A model generated the notes under the pieces. The model was given only the letters and a program-made list of their open reading frames with translations, made no database searches and was not told where the DNA came from. A stretch of 64,000 bases of DNA, from positions 161,693 to 225,692 of the forward strand of contig NZ_PVNL01000118.1 in NCBI RefSeq assembly GCF_002994635.1, in the 5' to 3' direction. This document shows positions 46,736-56,130 of the stretch, piece after piece (within the stretch, counting starts at the first letter, position 1; every line of letters starts with the position of its first letter). Source of the stretch: Enhygromyxa salina (GTDB taxonomy: Bacteria; Myxococcota_A; Polyangia; Nannocystales; Nannocystaceae). The position numbers and the translations under genes are program-made.

Positions 46736-49141
46736 ATGCGCCGACTGATCTGCCTCGCTCGCACGAGCACCCCCCTGCTGGAAGCCCGTGGTGTAATTCA
46801 TCACAACCCCGAGCGCGCCTCTGAGGCCCGATCCCTGGGTCCCGAGACCTCGCAGGATCCCGATTCACCTTCGGTTTCAGTCCTTGGCCTCGAGCCCCAG
46901 CGACGCGCTCGGGGCCGCGCTGGATTAACCCACGGGCTCCTCGTTCTTGCCCTCGCGGCCTGCAACGATGGGAGCGCCGAGGGTGGAGGCGAGACCGGCG
47001 ACGGCGGCAGCGATGGGGTCGACGTGACCTCAGGCGAGTCAAGTGAGAGCACGGGTGACAGCACGACGGACGGCGAGACCGACACCGGAGACGAGTGCCC
47101 GTCGGACTTGCTGTGCGGGACCCCGGCGTTGTGTTGCGCGATCGGTGACGCGTGCCTGCAAGGTGAGTGCGTGCCCGCGTGCGAGAGCGGCATCTATTGC
47201 GACGAGGGCTGCTGCGCGGCCGAACAGGTGTGCCTGGCGGACATGTGCGAGTCACCTGGTGGCCCGTGCGAGGACTCGTTCGATTGCGAGGTCGACGAGT
47301 TCTGCGAGCCGACGCTGAACCTGTGCCTGCCGCAGCCCGAGGGCGGACCGGCGTGCACCGTCGAGCCGCGCGCCGCTGCGTTCGCGCCGATCGAGGAGTG
47401 GTCGTGGACCGGCTCGCCGATCCTCCCCGCGTACGATCAAGTGCTCAGCATGCCGCTCGTCGGTGACCTGCTCGGCGACGAGACACCGGAGGTCGTGATC
47501 GTCACGCACGACACCGGCGACGGCGCTTGCGACACCGGCCACGCGTATCTGCGCGCGCTCGATGGTTCCAGCGGCCTCGACGTGTGGGCCGCCAACGCGG
47601 AGGCGTTCACCGACTTGGGCCGGGTCGCCCTGTGCCGTACGCCCGCGCTCGGTGACATCGACGGTGACGACTCGATCGACCTGGTGGCGCACGCCTTTGG
47701 CGGTGGTCTGATCGCGTTTGAAGGTGACGGCTCGATCAAGTGGACCTCGACCATGCAAGACGGGGTCACGCCCTACCAGGGCTACTTCGCAGGCGTCGCG
47801 GCGATCGCCATCGCCGACATGGACGCGGACGGCCAGGCGGAGATCGTCAGCGGCGGGGTGATCCTGGACAGCAGCGGGCGGTTGATCTCCGGGCTCGGAC
47901 TGGGTGAGCTCGGTGCCAACGGTTTGTTTGGAGGTAACACGGTGATCGCTGACGTCGATGACGACGGGTTGCAGGAGGTTGTCAGCGGCTCGTTCGCTCA
48001 CGAGCTCGACGGCTCGGTGCTGTGGTCCAACGGCGCCGCCGATGGCTACACCGCGATCGCGGATCTCGACGGTGACTCGCTGCCCGAGCTGGTCGTGACC
48101 TCCGCCAACTTCGCCCGGGTTCACGATGCAGGCACGGGCGCGCTGCTGGCGAGCTTCGACATGCCTGGGGTCGGCAACGGCGGACCGCCCACGATCGACG
48201 ACTTCAACGGCGACGGTCTGCTCGACTTCGCCTCGGCGGTCGGCGACTCGTACACGGTCTTCACCTTCATGGAGCCGGCCACGATCGACGTGCTGTGGAG
48301 CGTGCCGACCCTGGACGTGAGCTCGTCGCGGACCGGGTCGAGCATCTTCGACTTCGAGGGCGATGGCGCCGCCGAGGTGCTCTACAACGACGAGTGCTAC
48401 ATGCGAGTCTACGACGGAACCACCGGGGAGGTGTTGCTCGAGTTCGCCAGCAGCTCGGGCACCGCGGCGCAATACCCGATCGCCGTCGACGTGGACGGCG
48501 ACAACAACACCGAGCTGGTGGTGGTCAGCGACGACTGGTACCAGCTGGCCGGGATCACGCCCGGGTGCCCGAGCTACGTCGGCGACGAGCAGCTGCGCCA
48601 CGGCGTGTTCGTGTATGGCGACTCCAACGATCGCTGGGTGCGGACCCGCAAGATCTGGAATCAGCACACGTACCACATCACCAACGTGTTGGCCGACGGC
48701 AGCATCCCGCAGTTCGAGCCGGACAGCTGGGGGCCGGAGGGCTTCAATAATTATCGCGTGTCCACCCCGGGCAACGGAGTGTTCAACGCCGCGGACTTGC
48801 AGGTCGATCTCGCCGTGTCGTTGTTGCGAGCGTGCCCCGAAGCCGTGACCCTGCGCGCGACCGTGCGCAACGAGGGCTCACAGGGCGTGCCCGCGGGCGT
48901 CGCGGTCGAGTTCTTTCGTGGTGCGGACGACAGCGGCGAGCTGGTCGCCAGCGCGCAGACCACCAACGTGCTGTTGCCCGGCCAGTCGGAGATCGTGCAA
49001 GTCAACGCGCCGCTGGTTGGCGCGCCGCCCCACGCGTTCTTCGTGCGCGTGGATGCGGAAACCCCGGGCGAGATCGAAGAGTGCCGCGAGGACAACAACA
49101 GCGCCGCGATCGACGACGTCAGCTGCCCGAACATCGGCTGA
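46736..49141 (+). CDS. FG-GAP (VCBS-like) repeat beta-propeller lipoprotein
   Basis: 801 residues if ATG 46736 is used (ATG 46685 also in frame). The lipobox LLVLALAAC lies about 78 residues after this ATG, so the true start is uncertain and may be a rare codon nearer to it. Mature part: Gly/Ser/Thr/Asp linker, a Cys-rich segment (about 125-205, paired CC and repeated C-x4-C), then FG-GAP propeller repeats carrying the calcium loop D-x-D-x-D-G (GDIDGDDSIDLV, ADMDADGQAEIV, ADVDDDGLQEVV, ADLDGDSLPELV, DDFNGDGLLDFA, FDFEGDGAAEVL, VDVDGDNNTELV), and a C-terminal CARDB-like beta domain. Probably surface adhesion. A 40-base piece of it recurs downstream. Confidence 0.85.
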   Translation: MRRLICLARTSTPLLEARGVIHHNPERASEARSLGPETSQDPDSPSVSVLGLEPQRRARGRAGLTHGLLVLALAACNDGSAEGGGETGDGGSDGVDVTSGESSESTGDSTTDGETDTGDECPSDLLCGTPALCCAIGDACLQGECVPACESGIYCDEGCCAAEQVCLADMCESPGGPCEDSFDCEVDEFCEPTLNLCLPQPEGGPACTVEPRAAAFAPIEEWSWTGSPILPAYDQVLSMPLVGDLLGDETPEVVIVTHDTGDGACDTGHAYLRALDGSSGLDVWAANAEAFTDLGRVALCRTPALGDIDGDDSIDLVAHAFGGGLIAFEGDGSIKWTSTMQDGVTPYQGYFAGVAAIAIADMDADGQAEIVSGGVILDSSGRLISGLGLGELGANGLFGGNTVIADVDDDGLQEVVSGSFAHELDGSVLWSNGAADGYTAIADLDGDSLPELVVTSANFARVHDAGTGALLASFDMPGVGNGGPPTIDDFNGDGLLDFASAVGDSYTVFTFMEPATIDVLWSVPTLDVSSSRTGSSIFDFEGDGAAEVLYNDECYMRVYDGTTGEVLLEFASSSGTAAQYPIAVDVDGDNNTELVVVSDDWYQLAGITPGCPSYVGDEQLRHGVFVYGDSNDRWVRTRKIWNQHTYHITNVLADGSIPQFEPDSWGPEGFNNYRVSTPGNGVFNAADLQVDLAVSLLRACPEAVTLRATVRNEGSQGVPAGVAVEFFRGADDSGELVASAQTTNVLLPGQSEIVQVNAPLVGAPPHAFFVRVDAETPGEIEECREDNNSAAIDDVSCPNIG
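48248..48287. repeat. 40-bp direct repeat, copy 1 (inside the FG-GAP gene)
   Basis: Begins tcgtacacggtcttcacctt and ends ggccacgatcg. Identical to 49372-49411, 1,124 bases downstream. Encodes part of a propeller blade (TVFTFMEPATI). Confidence 0.95.
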
Positions 49142-49168
49142 CCCACGACAGGCAAGGTGTTCGCGTCG

Positions 49169-49294
49169 TCAAGGCACGGGCTGCATCTGCGCGGGGGTCA
49201 GCGCGCCCTCGCTAAAGCGCAGCTCGTCGATGATCCCATCGAAGCTGCTGAACCCCGAAGAGAGACCGCCCACCTCGTTTTCGCTGTTGCTAGA
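49169..49294 (-). pseudogene. C-terminal relic of a LamG/concanavalin-like domain gene
   Basis: The minus strand reads SNSENEVGGLSSGFSSFDGI followed by IDELRFSEGALTPAQMQPVP and a stop. The pattern xxGxIDExRxSxxALTxxQ is the classical C-terminal end of LamG/laminin-like jelly-roll domains. Upstream of about 49294 the frame turns into Lys/Phe codons and is lost, so only the end of the gene remains. Confidence 0.55.
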
Positions 49295-49371
49295 TTTTTT
49301 TCCGCACGTCGTGCGTCCCATGGACACAGGAAAATGTGTGGGGTCCAGGAGAATGGCCGACGAGGGTCGGG

Positions 49372-49411
49372 TCGTACACGGTCTTCACCTTCATGGAGCC
49401 GGCCACGATCG
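49372..49411. repeat. 40-bp direct repeat, copy 2 (intergenic)
   Basis: Exact copy of 48248-48287, lying in the decayed stretch between the LamG relic and the amber-interrupted gene. Could derive from a second FG-GAP gene or a local duplication. Confidence 0.95.
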
Positions 49412-49445
49412 GTGTGCTCCTCACCATCCGTGATAGTTTCTCGGC

Positions 49446-49754
49446 GTGAGCGACCCGATCCCGAAGCCAGCCTGGGCGCTGGCACGAAGCGAGCTCGCGC
49501 AGATATGGGTCGCCCAGGTGCTGCTGGTTCACGATCAACTCGTGTGGGCGGTCATCGAGATCCGCAACCGCGGCTCCGAACAACTCCTGGTCGATCTAAC
49601 GCCAGACGACGCGCCGCAGCTGCGGCTACGCTCGGCCTCACCGCTGGTCGGCGGGATCGAGCGCTGCTTCGATCCCGAGCGCCGACAGACGGTTGCGAAG
49701 CTCCGCGCGAGCCAGGGGGTGGTCGCGCGGCGACTCGCGCCCGGCGAATGCTAG
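49446..49754 (+). CDS. N-terminal part of an amber-interrupted gene
   Basis: GTG 49446 to a TAG stop at 49752-49754, 102 residues. Beta-rich domain (SELAQIWVAQVLLVHDQLVWAVIEIRNRGSEQLLVDLTP), like an Ig/transthyretin-type sandwich. The frame continues without interruption past the TAG into the next open region (same phase, RVYSEPLEREYLDDARFVNW), which completes the beta domain naturally. It therefore looks like the front part of one 535-residue gene split by a single nonsense codon. Confidence 0.55.
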   Translation: MSDPIPKPAWALARSELAQIWVAQVLLVHDQLVWAVIEIRNRGSEQLLVDLTPDDAPQLRLRSASPLVGGIERCFDPERRQTVAKLRASQGVVARRLAPGEC

Positions 49755-51053
49755 CGAGTCTACAGCGAGCCGCTCGAGCGCGAGTATCTCGATGACGCGA
49801 GGTTTGTGAACTGGCGGGTGCGCGGGTCCATGGCGTTGCTGGTCGGCGCGGAGGCTCAGGCGTTTGAGTGGACGTCATCGGAGATGCCATGGCCGCCGGA
49901 GCTTCGACCTGCGCTGCAACCACCGCCGCGTGCGGGTCACGAAGATCCCAACCCCGAGACGCTGTCGGCGTTGCTTCACGACAGACTCGACGAGCTGGAA
50001 CCGACCCGCGTTGGGGTGGGCGTGGCCACACGCGATCTTGCGTTCTGGCTGTGGGGATTCAAGCGTGACACAGCCGCGCTAGAGCCCGAGCACGCCGCGT
50101 GCCTGGCCGCGCTCAGGCACGCGCTCGACCGACTGCCCGCAGGTAGCTTCAACGTGGCCGTGTACGCCGCGACGAGCACACGCTTCACCGAGCGCTGGTC
50201 TGGGTCGGGCGTCGAAGCGCTCGCCGATGCACGCGTCGACGCCGTGCGGGCTGCGTTGGGCCTGCACCCGGCCAAGCCCGGTATGCACACGATGGTCGAG
50301 GGTTTCGCACAGCGGGTGCCAGTCTCGAGCGCCGAGGATCCACGCGAGGTCGCGCGGCGTCGGGTGGTGCACTGCGCGCTGTATGGCGAGCTGTTCTCCG
50401 AGCGACGCCATGAGCTCGACACCGTCACGGCCGAGACGCTGGACTTCGGCCCCCTGCACGCAGCCTTGCGCACCAGTGACATGGGCGACTTGTTCACCGA
50501 CGAGCGCATGGGCGGGGCGACCGTGCGAGCGCTGCTGCGACGAAACCGTCGCTACTTGGCGTGCCTGCTGGCCCCGCAGTGGGTTCGCCCCTACCCCAGC
50601 TGGGCACACCGCGTATCTCGGCTGCTCCGTGAGCACTATGTCCGGCGCGATGACGCCGACAAGGGCCGCATTCGGCAACTCGAACGGACAGCGGCGATCT
50701 TCGGAGTTCGCTGCGAGGTACTGGCCCTGCTGCGCGGTCTGTTTGGCGACCGTGGTGGACTCCACGCTCGGCTCGGGCGACACCGCACGGAGCTCGACGT
50801 GTCGAGCATCGCATGTTTCGAGTTGCTCGAGGTCGAGGGGGGCGCTGCGTCGCACCGACTGCGAACTTTGGCGCGTCGACTGCGTGACATCGAGCTCGAC
50901 TCGGACCTGGGCCCCGCGGTCGTCGTGGCGGCTGCGGAGGCGATCGCACAAAGGAGCCTCGGCGGGTGCTATGAAAAAGAGGTGCCGCCTGGTTGGGAGG
51001 AGTTCTGCGTCGCGGTCGCGCGGCCGCAGCTGAGTGATCTGGTGATCCAGTGA
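49755..51053 (+). CDS. C-terminal part of the amber-interrupted gene, OmpA-like segment
   Basis: Reading from the codon after the TAG; the first usable start inside is GTG 49806 (415 residues). After the end of the beta domain comes a segment with weak OmpA-like character (LWGFKRDTAALEPEHAACLA then VAVYAATSTRF and ALADARVDAVRAALGL, cf. the pattern F-x-x-x-S/T-x-x-L then VxGHTD and LSxxRAxxVxxxL). The remainder is helical and unassigned. A stop at 51051-51053 sits inside a tandem gtgatcca repeat. Whether the fragment is expressed is unknown. Confidence 0.5.
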   Translation, partial: RVYSEPLEREYLDDARFVNWRVRGSMALLVGAEAQAFEWTSSEMPWPPELRPALQPPPRAGHEDPNPETLSALLHDRLDELEPTRVGVGVATRDLAFWLWGFKRDTAALEPEHAACLAALRHALDRLPAGSFNVAVYAATSTRFTERWSGSGVEALADARVDAVRAALGLHPAKPGMHTMVEGFAQRVPVSSAEDPREVARRRVVHCALYGELFSERRHELDTVTAETLDFGPLHAALRTSDMGDLFTDERMGGATVRALLRRNRRYLACLLAPQWVRPYPSWAHRVSRLLREHYVRRDDADKGRIRQLERTAAIFGVRCEVLALLRGLFGDRGGLHARLGRHRTELDVSSIACFELLEVEGGAASHRLRTLARRLRDIELDSDLGPAVVVAAAEAIAQRSLGGCYEKEVPPGWEEFCVAVARPQLSDLVIQ

Positions 51054-51065
51054 TCCAGTGATCCA
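51042..51065. repeat. 8-bp tandem repeat, three copies, over a stop codon
   Basis: gtgatcca three times exactly, then gg. The gene's TGA stop (51051-51053) lies in the second unit, so changes in copy number would alter the C-terminus. Confidence 0.95.
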
Positions 51066-51251
51066 GGCGAGGGTCCCCCTGGTACCGTAGTAATCGCCTA
51101 TCACTGCGGCGACGTTTCGATTGGACATGCCTGCGTCGCTCAGCACCGCCATTAGCGTCGGTCGCTCGAGGCCTGGAATCGTCTCGGGGTACGCGCGACG
51201 GAGTAGAGCCACGGCGGACTCCAGGTTCGCTCGGCCAAGGTCGCCGTTCAT
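51057..51251 (-). pseudogene. Truncated DUF3349-like small gene
   Basis: From ATG 51251 the minus strand reads MNGDLGRANLESAVALLRRA then YPETIPGLERPTLMAVLSDA and GMSNRNVAAVIGDYYG. LLRRAYPExxP followed by hydrophobic helices and a short NVAAV helix resembles the DUF3349 family. After about residue 60 the frame becomes the antisense of the plus-strand gene, with no stop near, so the 3' end seems lost at the tandem repeat. Confidence 0.4.
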
Positions 51252-51652
51252 GGTCGAAGGTAGGTGAGCATGTTGCCCAGCGCTCCGATTCAAGTTGCGA
51301 TCACTGGACCAGGCGCTCCCGCCTCGAGCCACTCGTTGCAGTGTTTCTGCGGCAGCGTAGGATTGCGCTTACCGGGAGCGACGACCAGCAGGGCGGGACG
51401 TTGCTCGGACATAGATCGCCATGGCCGTCGCCGTCGCTCCGCGGCCATGGAGACCTACCACACGGTCCCTGCTCGACGAACTCGGCTTCCGAGCGGCGCA
51501 ACGTTTCGGCGACGCCTTCCCTCCACTGGATGCTCTATCCGCATTCCGCCCAGCTTGATGACTTTCCGCGGACGTCTTCGTTGTGTCGTCGCTGCGTTCC
51601 ACCCGAGCGCTGCACTCGTCCAACATCACGCCGGCGCTAACCTACCCTCATC
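51252..51652. other. About 400-bp intergenic region with one strong palindrome
   Basis: No coding signal. Contains ccatggccg (51419-51427) and its exact complement cggccatgg (51442-51450), a 9-bp stem with a 14-base loop. Lies upstream of an AT-rich orphan lipoprotein gene. Confidence 0.6.
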
Positions 51653-52015
51653 ATGAAACAGGCACACATCACCACTTTGACACTGTCACTTTTGCTCTGC
51701 GGCAGCGCCCTCGGCTGCGACAGCAGTGAAGAATATGAGGAGAATCTGATGACACATAGCGGTACCACCGACATCGACGCAGACCTTCAGGATAATCAAG
51801 CCAACGCACAAGTAAAATGCAGCATAGATGAAATCTATGGAACGCGTTGGCGCAAGACCTGGTACGGTGGATACTGGGAATTCAAGTATGGCACGTGTGT
51901 CGAGTACGGGACAGATTGCAGCGACTGCTTCGCCCGATGCAAGGATCAGTTCACGAGTGCCGGTGGCTGGACCATCAAACACACCAAAGGGGAGGAGTGT
52001 CAGGAGCAGATCTAG
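51653..52015 (+). CDS. AT-rich orphan Cys-rich lipoprotein
   Basis: 120 residues. Lipoprotein signal (TLTLSLLLCGSALGC). Acidic low-complexity segment, then a compact C-terminal domain with six Cys (QVKCSIDEIYG, YGTCVEYGTDCSDCFARCKD, GEECQEQI) and many aromatics (TRWRKTWYGGYWEFKYG). No family recognised. Local GC is about 40-50% (A/T-ending codons), unlike its neighbours, as for the 18472-18873 gene. Secreted, small, disulfide-rich. A toxin-like or defensive role is possible but unsupported. Confidence 0.7.
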   Translation: MKQAHITTLTLSLLLCGSALGCDSSEEYEENLMTHSGTTDIDADLQDNQANAQVKCSIDEIYGTRWRKTWYGGYWEFKYGTCVEYGTDCSDCFARCKDQFTSAGGWTIKHTKGEECQEQI

Positions 52016-52383
52016 TGAGGTTCAGGCTCAGGCCGTCGAGTAGCTCGTGCATCGTCATGGTCGGTTGCGCAGAACGATGGCCGGTCGCGCAAGGCCGCTC
52101 GAAGAGGAGACTTCGCGCGATCGTGGAGGGGGTCCATCGTCGAAGTCTGGATGTCGTGTGACGAGTCCTCGAGCGTCACGCTGCCGCAGGCGGAGGGCAG
52201 CGAGGGGCGGGCGGGGTGCCCCTCCGCATCTTCGACCCTCGCTCGAGCCGCGGCCGCCCAGCGTCGATGGTAACCTCTTCGATGAGAGACTCGGTGCAGG
52301 GTATGCACAGAGCCCGTGCTGCTAGATGCGGGAATCAACCGCGCGAGCGAGAGTTCGCCGCGCCGCCAGACGGCACGACGACA
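52016..52383. other. 368-bp intergenic region
   Basis: No gene-like frame on either strand. GC-rich again, after the AT-rich lipoprotein gene. Confidence 0.5.
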
Positions 52384-53037
52384 ATGCAACACCTCCGCTC
52401 CCGACCCAATCCACGCCCCGCCTCCCTCAGCTCGTCGCTCGCACAACCGGTCACACCGACCGTGCTCGACGAGCTGAAGTTCGTCTGCAAGCTGATGGCA
52501 GGCACATTGGCGGCGCTATGGGGGCTCGAGATCGTCGACACGCTGGTGTTCCACGGCCTGCTCGACTTGTTCGGCATCCACCCCCGCAGCACGTTTGGGC
52601 TGATCGGCATCCTCGCCAGCCCGTTGCTCCACGGCGACTTCTATCACCTGCTCTCGAACACCGTTGGCCTGCTGATCTTCGGCACCTTGGTGCTGCTCTG
52701 GGGCCGCAAGGAGTTTGCCCTGGTGACCGCCTCGAGCGTGTTGATCGGCGGACTCGGAGTCTGGCTGATCGGCGAGACCGGGACAGTCCACATTGGCGCC
52801 AGCGGTGTCATCTTTGGATACTTTGGGTATGTGCTGACGCGCGGCTGGTACGAGCGCAAGCTGCTGTCGATCATCATCTCGGTGGTGATCGCGTTCATGT
52901 TCGGCAGCATGCTGAGCGGCGCGATCCCGGGCCTGGCGGGCTGCGGGATCTCGTGGGAGGGGCACCTGTTCGGCCTGCTCGGCGGCGTGCTCGTGGCCCG
53001 TCGGCTCAGGCAGTCGCCGGCGACCCAAGGCCAGTGA
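52384..53037 (+). CDS. Rhomboid-family intramembrane serine protease
   Basis: 217 residues from ATG 52384 (upstream readings are Arg/Pro-rich noise). Rhomboid motifs: LLHGDFYHLLSN in the loop/helix 2 region, catalytic Ser140 in IGASGVIFG, catalytic His194 in ISWEGHLFGLLGGVL. Six hydrophobic helices, no extra domains. It cleaves substrates within the membrane. Substrate unknown. Followed immediately by a 12-bp tandem repeat shared with the end of the converging vWA gene. Confidence 0.93.
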   Translation: MQHLRSRPNPRPASLSSSLAQPVTPTVLDELKFVCKLMAGTLAALWGLEIVDTLVFHGLLDLFGIHPRSTFGLIGILASPLLHGDFYHLLSNTVGLLIFGTLVLLWGRKEFALVTASSVLIGGLGVWLIGETGTVHIGASGVIFGYFGYVLTRGWYERKLLSIIISVVIAFMFGSMLSGAIPGLAGCGISWEGHLFGLLGGVLVARRLRQSPATQGQ

Positions 53038-53040
53038 CCG

Positions 53041-53088
53041 CCCAGGTCACAGCCCAAATCACAGGCCAAATCACAGGCCAAATCACAG
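53041..53088. repeat. 12-bp tandem repeat, four copies, at a convergent gene end
   Basis: cccaggtcacag, cccaaatcacag, gccaaatcacag, gccaaatcacag. It contains the stop codon of the minus-strand vWA gene (53083-53085) and starts three bases after the rhomboid stop. Confidence 0.95.
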
Positions 53089-54627
53089 GGAGAACGCGTC
53101 GGCCTGCGCGGCGTTGCGCTTGACCTGGGCCTTGCCCGGCCGGCTCGCGGCGGCCGGCTCGGGGGCGGCTTCGGCCTCGACGAAGCCCGCGTTGGCTTCG
53201 TCGAGGACATTCGCCTGCTTGTTGAATTCATCGTCGAGGTCGCGACCAAAGGGGTCGACGAACTCTTTGGCCTTCGTCAACAGCCCAGCCGCCTCGCGGC
53301 GCTCGTTGATCTCCGAGAGGTGAGCGTCGACGGCCGCCTGGGCCTCGGCGGTGCGGCCCTGCGCGAACAGGGCGTTGGCCTGCTCGAGCGTGCGCGCGGT
53401 CTCGCTGCGGCTGAGGCGGCCGAGCACGATCGCGTCGAGCGGCGAGACCTCGGCGGGGGTGGCGGTCATGTTGGTGGCGAGCTCACCAAAGCACTCGCCA
53501 GGCTCGACGCCGGACAGATCGTCGTAGTTGAAGGTCACCGAGGCGATCGGCCGCTCGCCGACCGGGCTCGGCGGGACCTCGAGGCGGATCAAGAAGGTCT
53601 TCTCTTCGCCGACCGCGAAGGTGCCCATTGGCACGATCACCCGCCGGTCGACCTGCTGGTAGCTGCGATCGAGCACCTCGGCCACGCGCACGCCGGGCGC
53701 GAGCTCGACGACCAGCTTGCCGTCCTTGGCGATCGCGGTGACCAGCGAGTCGAGCTCTTCATCGAAGATCTGCTCGAGGTTCTCGCCGGTCTCGGAGAAG
53801 TAGTGGCGGCCGTTGGCCTCGCGGGCGATCGCCGACATCAGGCGCTCGTTGTAGTCGACGTCGACGCCGATCGAGGAGATCGTCGCGCCCTGGTTGCGGG
53901 CCTGACGAGCGACGACCCGCATGCCGCCCTCGTCCTGCACGCCGCGGTTGGCCTCGCCGTCGGACAGCAGCAACATGCGATCGATGCCCGCGCGCCGACC
54001 CGAGAGCGTGCGCATGCCCAGATCGATCCCACACGAGATGCAGGTGTTGCCGCTGGGGGGATCGTTGACGCCGTCGAGCATCTCGCGAATCAACCGCTCG
54101 CGGCTGGCGCTCGAGATCGTGGTCACCGGGATCACCACGCGAGCCTGCTCGGCATAGGACACGACCGAGACCGTGTCGCCGTCTCGCAGCCGGCGGATCA
54201 TGCCAGCCGCCGCGTCGATCGCGTTGCGCTCGCGCTGGCCCTTCATCGAGCCAGAGTGATCAATGACGACCGCGAGGTTGAGTGGCTCGAAGCCGGAGCG
54301 GGCGCCAATTTGATTGATCTGATCGAGCTCGCTGCGGACGTCGACGAACAGGAAGGTCTCGCCGCGCGCGTCGGCGAGCATCCGCCCGTGGCCGAGTCGG
54401 CCTTCGACCATGAGGGTCTTGCCGGCCACGAAGGTCGACTTGTCGACCAGCTTGGGCGGCTGGACATCGTCGGGCTGGGGATCGCCAAGCTTCGGGGTGT
54501 CGCCGCGCTCGACCTTGACGGACGCCTGCGCGCCGGCTCGCTCACCGGGGGCGGTCAGCGACCACACCGCGGTGCTGGTGAGGGACATGCCAAGGACTGC
54601 GAGAACTCCGACGATTGCGACGCGCAT
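53083..54627 (-). CDS. Secreted vWA-domain protein (Ca-activated chloride channel-like)
   Basis: 514 residues from ATG 54627. Signal peptide or N-terminal anchor (VAIVGVLAVLGMSLTSTAVWSLTA). vWA domain with MIDAS DHSGSM (after LNLAVVI), GDTVSVVSYAEQARVV, SGNTCISCGIDLGMRTLSGR, and RMLLLSDGEANRGV. Then a beta domain and a C-terminal coiled-coil-like region (ANALFAQGRTAEAQAAVDAHLSEINERREAAG). The layout is that of bacterial YfbK/CLCA-like proteins. It starts 23 bases after the Ser/Thr kinase stop, so they are cotranscribed, and the kinase may act through or on it. Confidence 0.85.
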   Translation of the reverse strand: MRVAIVGVLAVLGMSLTSTAVWSLTAPGERAGAQASVKVERGDTPKLGDPQPDDVQPPKLVDKSTFVAGKTLMVEGRLGHGRMLADARGETFLFVDVRSELDQINQIGARSGFEPLNLAVVIDHSGSMKGQRERNAIDAAAGMIRRLRDGDTVSVVSYAEQARVVIPVTTISSASRERLIREMLDGVNDPPSGNTCISCGIDLGMRTLSGRRAGIDRMLLLSDGEANRGVQDEGGMRVVARQARNQGATISSIGVDVDYNERLMSAIAREANGRHYFSETGENLEQIFDEELDSLVTAIAKDGKLVVELAPGVRVAEVLDRSYQQVDRRVIVPMGTFAVGEEKTFLIRLEVPPSPVGERPIASVTFNYDDLSGVEPGECFGELATNMTATPAEVSPLDAIVLGRLSRSETARTLEQANALFAQGRTAEAQAAVDAHLSEINERREAAGLLTKAKEFVDPFGRDLDDEFNKQANVLDEANAGFVEAEAAPEPAAASRPGKAQVKRNAAQADAFSL

Positions 54628-54650
54628 GGGTGTCTTTCTGGGTGTGGCGT

Positions 54651-55898
<1,248 letters not shown>

Positions 55899-56130
55899 GA
55901 CGGGATCCGGGCCCGTGTCGGCCTCGGGCTCCGATCCTTTGTACACCACCAGCGCGGCCCGCGAGCCGGTCTCGATCGGGGTGTCGAGCGGGGCTCCGTC
56001 GGCTTCGACGGGGCACTCCAAGGGGGGTTGGGCGAGGCCAGGCGCCATGCGGGGGGGCCAACGCCTGCTGCGGGTGATCGGCTTGCACCCGCTCGAAAGC
56101 CTGACGGTCATGCCGGCGTTGGGCCGCCCG

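Noticed and set aside
50079..51056. Minus-strand frame opposite the amber-interrupted gene
   Set aside because: Only its first about 60 codons (51057-51251) look like protein; the rest is antisense shadow.
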